Shown piece after piece: positions 57,036 through 64,000 of a DNA stretch of 64,000 nucleotides; the stretch's first letter is position 1; each line of letters opens with the position of its first letter. The notes under the pieces were generated by a model that had not been told where the DNA came from, did no database searches, and saw nothing but the letters and a program-made list of their open reading frames with translations. Both the position numbers and the translations under genes were made by a program. The stretch spans positions 1,116,001 through 1,180,000 of the forward strand of contig JAGYXB010000559.1 in assembly GCA_022495005.1 (NCBI GenBank). The letters are read 5' to 3'. This DNA is from Rhyacophila brunnea (Eukaryota > Arthropoda > Insecta > Trichoptera > Rhyacophilidae).

Positions 57036-58799
57036 AAAATAGTAACTATTAGTAACAATAACTAATAACAATAACCTCTTCGTACTGAAGAATATTTAGT
57101 TTATTCCCAGGATCAGTAACAATTAATTCCTTAACTAAACCCAATAATTTATTGACGAGATCAAGCTTTTTTGGTGGTGAGGAAAACACATGGCGAAAAA
57201 TAATATTTATAATATGTATAAGTACCTCAGAGCCAGATTGATTCATGTCAAATTTTGCCAAAATGAGTTAGTTACAGATCTTGTACCTAAGTTATCATGT
57301 ATGGCAGAGTCTATTCATAACTGCAACACGAAATTCTTAAACAATAAAGCTTAAATTGAAAATCTTAACTTGTTATTTTTTTAGATAACTTACGCTGGCT
57401 AGGTACAGATATTATGACTTGATAATCCTACGAAACGGAGTTTTGCACAACGACATTAGTATGAACGAATTCGTTTTGAAATAAAGTGAATACATAAGTA
57501 ATAAACACGGCACGTGTTTTATTAGTCATTCAACAATACAATTGAATGTCGCAGTATTGATCGTATTAGACAAGTATAGCAATAATGTTAACAAAAACTC
57601 ATTTATCGAATTGAAATTTTCAACACTCCATTTAACAATGTGCTAAAAACTGCAAGCATATTTGTAATATATGACCATTGTAAAATATATTTTCCACCCA
57701 ATGTGCCATTCCTATCATCATTGACTTTGAGAGGCAAACATAATGGTGTAGCGTTTAGTACCTGCCATTTTAAGGCATACAAGCCAGCCCGGATGATTTA
57801 CCTGCGCTCATTATTCTCAGTTGGATTAATAATGTCGTCGAGCCGTGTGAGTGGGTTGTCAACAGAACCAGTCCTGGTCTCTCGGCTTTGAATGTGTAAC
57901 ATTTTTTTTTCGCGCTCGGTCGTGCTGCAATTAATATTCGCGTCTCCATAATAATCTAATGTCGTGGTCTACACGTTTTGCACTCGGCGATTTGCTGGAT
58001 ATACCTATAATAATATAATATGTTCTATCGTTCCTTAGTGTGTACTCTATGTAATGTAATGAATGGTAGATTGATATGTCAATTATATTTTCCTAAGTAT
58101 TTAAGATAATAGGCGCTAAAATCTTTTAAGAACCCTCCGTGAAGCGGCTAAGATCCACATCGGATTGCATAATGCGACTTTTAATCTTATACGTCACCAC
58201 GGTCGTTTCTGGAACTAAAACCCTCCCTCCGCTTTTACTTTCCCCTTTACTATTTTCCCCGAGCCCATAATTCAATGTATGTTCAACATCGCGTCGAGTT
58301 TTATTAACATTAAAATGCCCAAACTTGTCCGGCAGCAGACGAAGAGCGTTATTTCGAATGGGAGAAACAGAAAAGAAAGCTTTTAATTTCTCTAAATAGT
58401 GTTAGAAATATAGTATTTGATTATGACAAGTCAACACGCAAAGAGGATGTGACGTAATAGTATCGTTTCGGAAGAAGAACCACGTAACGTAACAGTATCA
58501 GCGATGTAGCGCTGTGACGTAGAAGACTTGATTTATAAGTCCCACTGTAGAACCATAAAGTCTTGAGCTAAACTTCAGTAAACCAGTTCTATTAGTTTAT
58601 TAGTAGGTATATTTTGCAGAAAGAGAATAGAAGAGCGGGCAATGCTTGATTTGGACTGTAATGCCATTGGAGGAAGAATAAGCTAATATCTTTTTCATGC
58701 TTGAAATTTAATATGGTGGATTCTATCACACCGTTATGTTATTTGAATAGGAGGATTTCTAATTAATTTCTCCAGATTCATTTCAGAGATTCATTTCTC
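57036..58799. other. Noncoding, island at 57700-57960
   Basis: The island includes an 83-codon frame with no recognised domain and CpG-rich text (tttcgcgctcggtcgtgc). The rest is mixed and AT-rich. Confidence 0.3.
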
Positions 58800-59450
58800 A
58801 GCTTAATATTCTGCTCGATAGGGTCATGACACCGATTACCGTTTTTACCTATTGTCGGTTTCGTTGTCTAGTCTTCGTGCGGCGTATCGCAATCTGTCAA
58901 TCTGAATTGTGTCATCGAAATCTTGCAGGACCTTTCTCTCGAAAACAGGCCGCTGAAGTATCACGAGTGTACCTACCTTATGAACTTTACTTTATTCGTT
59001 TATATGGGGATAAATCGAGACTAATCCGTGCGTGAAGCGCTTAATTCTCAGTCGGCGAGGGCGGATTTTTTGGCGTACCCCATTCGTCACGGCATTTCCA
59101 CGCGATGACACCTCCCGTCCCTTCGTCGCCGAGTAAATGCCTCCAACCTCCTAGCAAACAATAACGAATCGAATCATTTATAAAATGACAGCGTGTGTAC
59201 TCAGCACCGTCGCTCGGCCGTTTTGATTGCCTTGATTCGCTGTTTTTTTTTTGTCAGGCCAAATAATCAGCTGGAAAGTCTCGCTAATCGTCCGGCCATT
59301 TACGATTTGGTTTAGGCCGGTGCGATTTGGTGATTGTTTTCGAACTAGTGCGGCCCACGTCGCGGCACTTGCTCACTCGGTTATGCTGTGTACTTGTCCA
59401 TATCAGGGTTTGCGGTGAACCTTTTTGCAGGTCGATTGGCTAATAATATA
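58800..59450. other. Long GC-richer island, possible conserved regulatory DNA
   Basis: A 650-bp block of balanced composition with many CpGs (ctcagtcggcgagggcgg; cgtcacggcatttccacgcg; gcggcccacgtcgcggcac). A 69-codon frame at 58826-59035 has no domain. It is among the best candidates in the window for a regulatory element. Confidence 0.35.
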
Positions 59451-60439
59451 ATAAATGTCAACATTAAAAGGTCGAACGGAACACCCGCGATGTCACTGGA
59501 TTTCCGTACTTACATCGTATTATCATGTGACTGTCCCATCATGTATGCATGATTTTTACCTCCTCCGCATTTCAATATAACAAAGAAGACATTTGTAATT
59601 GATTGTATTTAAGTATAATCTTTAATAATTACTACGGAATCCATGGTTTCAGCGCCATAATGAAACAGTGTTATCACTCTTGAACGGCATCTGCTTTAAA
59701 TTCAGGGTAAAATGTAAATGTTATGATGATTTATATAAATCAAATAAAAAAGCCAATCGGTCAATAATAATATGATTTTTAAAATGAATAAATTATATAG
59801 TACTTTTAAATGATGGCAATCATTAAGAACTTCACTTGCTTCTCGTACCGCGAAAGAAAGTATTTTACGTAAATATTATTTCGTTAAAAATAACAACTAT
59901 GAATCGAGTTGTAGGTAGGTATATGTATAATACTTAATCAAATGAGGTTGTTAGTCATTTTCGCCATTTTGAGATGAAAAAACTGTCAATTACATTTAGG
60001 ACTGCAAATATAATATTTTTTTTGAACACATTAATAAATAATTAGAAAAATCCATTAGCTAAATAAAATGTCCTTAAAGGCATTTAAATTAATAAAAAAT
60101 ATTGTTGAAATTTAGTCGTCAAATATATGTAATAAAAATGGAGGCTGATGAATACCTATAAACTTTGCAATCAACCTCTGGTTTAATTATATACAACTAA
60201 CAAACAAGTAGATTTCATATTTTATGAATATACATACGATGTAGAAGTGCCTACTTTCAGAATCAGAACCTAGAAAAATGTAGAATTATCAATATACCTA
60301 GTGAACATTGGAACACGTGTTTTTTTAATTTTTAATCGATTATTATTACGATATCTTCATTTTTTTTAATTGTCAATTAAAGGGGTAGGTCCCTAGGTAT
60401 ATTTATATGTTATTCTCCTTTTGATTTTATATGACTGAG
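59451..60439. other. AT-rich noncoding, nothing recognised
   Basis: No gene or repeat was recognised. Confidence 0.45.
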
Positions 60440-61010
60440 TTAAACTCTTAACCTAAAGAAAATGCTTGACCATAGACGGATTCGTTGAATTAACAACACT
60501 ACGTTTGAGCAATTCATTCCTGTACGCGCGATTGGAAAACCGGACACAGTTATCATTCTTCGACCGCGATGCAATCCGCAGATGAGTCTCGGGTATCCAA
60601 GTACGAGGCAAGATGCTTCCGTGTAATATGTAACGCAGGTCTCAGTACAGAATGAAATAATGATAAACGCATAAACAAATCTTGGCATAGTGGCCTTTCG
60701 CTTTTGCTTGTATTGTCCGCGTTTTTTTTGTTTGTTTCGTTTTTAATTTTCGTCAATTACGGCTCGGAAGATTTATGGCTCCAGTGTTGTTTGCAGGCAA
60801 AACATGCTAATTACACGCCGTTGTGGGGAATTATATTGTTTCAGCGGTTTAATAGCGCCGTAGTAAAATTTAAAAAAAAACTTGCAGTGACCTAATGAAG
60901 TCTTCTCTCGAAAGTATCGTTGGCCAATTTATTATTGTTGAACGCCTAAATTACGTCTCGAGATGAGACCTACTTGAATAATCGCGGCATTCGACGATGT
61001 AGCACGATAT
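60440..61010. other. GC-richer island, possible conserved regulatory DNA
   Basis: Balanced composition, CpG-containing (cctgtacgcgcgattgg; attcttcgaccgcgatgc). Minus- and plus-strand frames of 63-82 codons overlap and have no recognised domains. Confidence 0.3.
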
Positions 61011-62494
61011 AATTAATATACTTGTCGTTTTTTGTGTGGATAGAACTTTTACTTGGGATACATCGGACTATCTTTGTTGTATCTGATTACTATAATTATA
61101 ATTGAACGATGAAATCTTCGAGTAGGTTTTTAATTTGATTTAATAACAAATCTAAAATATAGCGATGGTCGCTGGGTATTATTAATGATTGGTTGGTGAT
61201 GTCATTTCATAGAAGACACGGGTGAGTTTGGTTGTTAAAGCAGACCCAACACGGTCAGTATTACTGTCAGTAATGGTGACAGTAATCAGCATCCATGTTT
61301 TATCGACCTTACTCGTTGTTACTCGATTTCAATTATTGTGAGATTATAGCGATATACATGTTTTAAAAACTACATACTTATCCAATTTTCATACAGTTTC
61401 TCAATTTTACTGATATAATTGATCGAAATAAATAGTCATTCAAAGGCATTTTGGTCATCATTTTACCATTATCAAGTTTAAACATATTGGTTTATCGGCG
61501 AAAGTGAATAAAAAACGAAGAAATTATACTCACCTTAATTTGATATTTATTATCTATGATCTAAATTTATCTATGGTATTGCCAATACTAATGGTCAAAT
61601 ATCAAAGTATTCGAATATTCGTCAGTTCATTCCACCCCTTACACGAGAAATATCAATATTAATACGTGTAGGCGTGTAAAGGTAGCTTAAAAGTTCCTGT
61701 TCGGAAAACATTTCTGTATACAAATGGAGCTTTCGTATACTTATTATGAAAATGAAACTGAAAAGGGGATACCTACCTGCCAAACCTATTTATCAATATT
61801 AGTAGTACAATACTATAATTTTGATTAGGAGAAAAGTGAAAAATACTATAATTTTACGCGAAGTAGTTATGTTGAAATACTATAATTTTTAAAGACTTCA
61901 GGACGAAAAATGTTCATGTATAGCTTTTTCAAAAATACTTTTTTTTCACCTTTGTAGGTACTATATTTAACATAGAAAAGATGGCAATACTGCACTGCAT
62001 ATTCATTTGTAGAAAGCTTCGTAAGAACCTGCGTCCTGTGATTTGTTTACTGGCGTAAAAACGACTAATTATTGTACGTACCTATGTCTTATTATGTGTA
62101 GTATTTACTTGCTACGGTAGAGTTTACATTCCCGGAATCCCGCTTGATTTCTTAATCCTGGGACTATGGGAATTTTTGTAAAAAAAAAAGTTGGAACTTA
62201 GACACGTAATCCATTGAGAGAGTATGTCCCTGAATTCCCGGAATTCAAAGTCTAGTAATTCCGAAATTTAAGAATCTGACAGGGATTATAATACCTAAGT
62301 ATCTATGTAGTCTATATATTTTTCACTTCTTGATAGATACTGTAGAAACAATTTAATATCAGACAACTTCCGCCAAAGCCTAAGCAGCGGACTAAACCGG
62401 TCAAAATCCTTTATAAATTGTAGCGATCAAGTACCTACCAGGAATAATGTTAATATTTTAAAGCGAGTATGTACATTGTTTGTAGGCAGACCTT
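61011..62494. other. AT-rich noncoding with a thrice-repeated short word
   Basis: The word aatactataatttt occurs three times between 61808 and 61891, spaced about 35 bases apart. The region near 62129-62260 has several cccggaatt-type words. No gene was recognised. Confidence 0.4.
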
Positions 62495-62830
62495 TTTAAT
62501 GTGATAGGTAGTTTCCATCGAATTTGCACATCCAGAGCCTGTTCCAATTTTCATTCGCGTGGCCCAGTCGCGCAAAAAACCAGATCTCTTTTTATGATTA
62601 TATTGCATTTTATTATCGCCGAACGTCAATTTATTGCAGCGGCGATGTCGGACGGCGAGTTTTACGCTAATGGTGTTTGTGTATCAGAGGCAGCGTTTCG
62701 CATTCGTCATCCTTTGTTGCCCCTCTATCGGGCGGGTGACCCTAGCTGACCTGACCGATGTTATACCGCTGTACCGCTCTATTGTTATCATCACGATTTG
62801 GATCACTATTTCATCTGGACCTATTCAATA
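62495..62830. other. GC-richer island, possible conserved regulatory DNA
   Basis: CpG-rich text (cgcgtggcccagtcgcgc; gcggcgatgtcggacggcg). Two overlapping plus-strand frames of 65 and 82 codons show no domain. Candidate regulatory island. Confidence 0.3.
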
Positions 62831-63278
62831 AGGAGGTCACTGGTTTGTCTTACGTCGATTTTAACTAGGTGTAATTAATCAGATGGTTCCTAGTTTCGAT
62901 TCTCTGTCTTTGTTTGAATTTAATTCAGCCAATATTTATATTAAATTTAGTCATGTCGATATTGCCTTCATTGAATATCTTTTAGATACTTATCTAGAAA
63001 TTTCAGTGAATTAGAATTTCGGTATAATAACCCCAATACATACAGCAATGTGTTACCCTTATTAGCTAATTGTTGGACGGAGCGTGTACTAAATAATAAA
63101 AAGATCCACGTAATCATCATGGGAATTTTACAAAATACTGTAGATGAAACACATGGGTTTTACATGGTTTATTAAATATTTCAAATACGTTCTCATATCT
63201 TTGTAGCATTCTGCATAGGTGGGAACCAGTGGAGATAGGCTCATATAAGGGTTCAGACACATATGTCGGAGCCCTAGA

Positions 63279-63392
63279 GGCCATCCATAGACTGAAACCG
63301 TTATGAAAATATATTTTCGTGAACAGAAATCATGAGTTTAGTATGGCACACGGTTCTAAACCGCATACGGATTCAGTCTATGGATGGCCTGC
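63279..63392. repeat. Inverted repeat, possible small hairpin element
   Basis: The word ggccatccatagactgaa at the left is mirrored by ttcagtctatggatggcc at the right across about 70 bases, with an adjacent ccg/cgg pair. No target duplication is clear. Confidence 0.7.
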
Positions 63393-63399
63393 TAACCTG

Positions 63400-64000
63400 T
63401 ACCTGTACCTCTACCCCCTCAAAATGATTGATAAAATGGTATGTAATAATAGTATAGGAAGTAAAGGTGGTTGTGTTGTTTTTATTGTGCACTTGATTTT
63501 ATATAATCTATTAATGTAATATGCATAGGTCAATAGATAATAATAGGAGATAAATCCATTTGCATAAATTTTACGTGATTTGGCAGTTACCTGTCAGTTA
63601 TTGGCTCGACTCTGTGAGTCCAAGCCATGACATTATGATGGAAACACATACATTGGATTTAAAAAAAATATCTTATTGTGATTGCGGAATTCGCTCTCAC
63701 GAGTAGTCAAACGTTTCATGTTGGCTATATTATTCTACTTGCAATAAATATGCCGCCATTATTATAGCGAATGATCGACTTGGATGTTTGTAATTTTATG
63801 TGAATTTTACAGAAAAGCAAGTTTTCATAAATGTCACATAAATTAGGGTAGGGAATGGCTAACTAAGTAATTTTGCTGTGTTTTTGAAATTCAAACCAAT
63901 GTCAATATTATGATATGTAGTTGTAATGTAAATATTGCAGTTTTTTCTCACTTGCTTGACCGGTTTGACCTTCTGGATCGGCAGAAGGCGAATCCACATA
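63400..64000. other. AT-rich noncoding, nothing recognised
   Basis: No gene or repeat was recognised up to the window end. Confidence 0.4.

Larger units (their letters stand above)
1..64000 (+). other. Probable interior of one very long intron (or gene desert), sense strand +
   Basis: No exon with recognisable protein homology was found on either strand, and open frames are short and scattered as expected by chance. Three strong composite splice sites (pyrimidine tract, CAG, GTAAG) lie on the plus strand and none with a pyrimidine tract on the minus strand, which suggests a long plus-strand transcript crossing the window. Many GC-richer islands within AT-rich, transposon-filled DNA resemble the regulatory landscape of large developmental genes. 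The host gene is unknown. The whole statement is inference; an intergenic desert is the alternative. Confidence 0.4.

Noticed and set aside
1..64000. CRISPR arrays, operons, ribosome-binding sites, origins
   Set aside because: The sequence is eukaryotic in character. No regularly spaced direct repeats or bacterial gene organisation were seen.

Overview
This window looks like nuclear DNA from an arthropod, most likely an insect. It is AT-rich (roughly one third G+C by eye), full of short decayed transposable elements, tRNA-derived SINEs and non-LTR retrotransposon scraps, and it carries insect-style short repeats such as taggtacctacc. The order cannot be fixed from the sequence: lepidopteran or hemipteran genomes would both fit. 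No intact protein-coding gene was recognised. The longest open frames (up to about 138 codons) show no domain I can name and mostly lie in GC-richer noncoding islands.

The best gene-level interpretation is that the whole window lies inside one very long intron, or a gene desert, transcribed left to right. Three plus-strand sites, at 5865|5866, 33954|33955 and 48882|48883, each join a pyrimidine-rich 3' splice site (with a TAAT-type branch-like sequence 17-29 bases upstream) directly to a 5' splice site: CAG|GTAAG. That is the zero-nucleotide-exon or ratchet-point signature of recursive splicing known from long Drosophila introns. The only CAGGTAAG seen on the minus strand (about 20688) has no pyrimidine tract.

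Between these sites are two kinds of material. First, GC- and CpG-richer islands of 150-600 bp (for example 1058-1420, 11165-11480, 13270-13500, 20740-21130, 22560-22830, 30265-30775, 36085-36320, 50180-50600, 58800-59450, 60440-61010, 62495-62830) that stand out from the AT-rich background and are good candidates for conserved regulatory DNA. Second, mobile elements: a foldback hAT-like MITE family with 8-bp target duplications (complete copy 14072-14633; nested composite 30838-32042; copy 36666-37091; collapsed or one-ended relics at 576, 41902, 45243 and 52718); a 255-bp MITE present twice with 4-bp duplications (29701-29955, and 31171-31425 inside the composite); two other probable hAT MITEs (9193-9612, 26646-27064); a 2.85-kb TA-flanked element (45624-48470) holding a pogo/Tigger-like insert (46560-47129); a 1.3-kb element with arms of about 370 bp (17158-18445); and hairpin elements at 15563, 25137, 40760 and 50943.

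Coding relics are limited to decayed transposon pieces: a reverse-transcriptase fragment (1895-2107, minus), a non-LTR C-terminus (38200-38345, minus) and a ZBED5-like hAT transposase C-terminus next to its terminal repeat (24747-25125, minus). Several hairpin elements contain a short block resembling the core of the hammerhead ribozymes found in Penelope-like elements, apparently with inactivating changes. This and the recursive splice sites are the two observations most worth testing.
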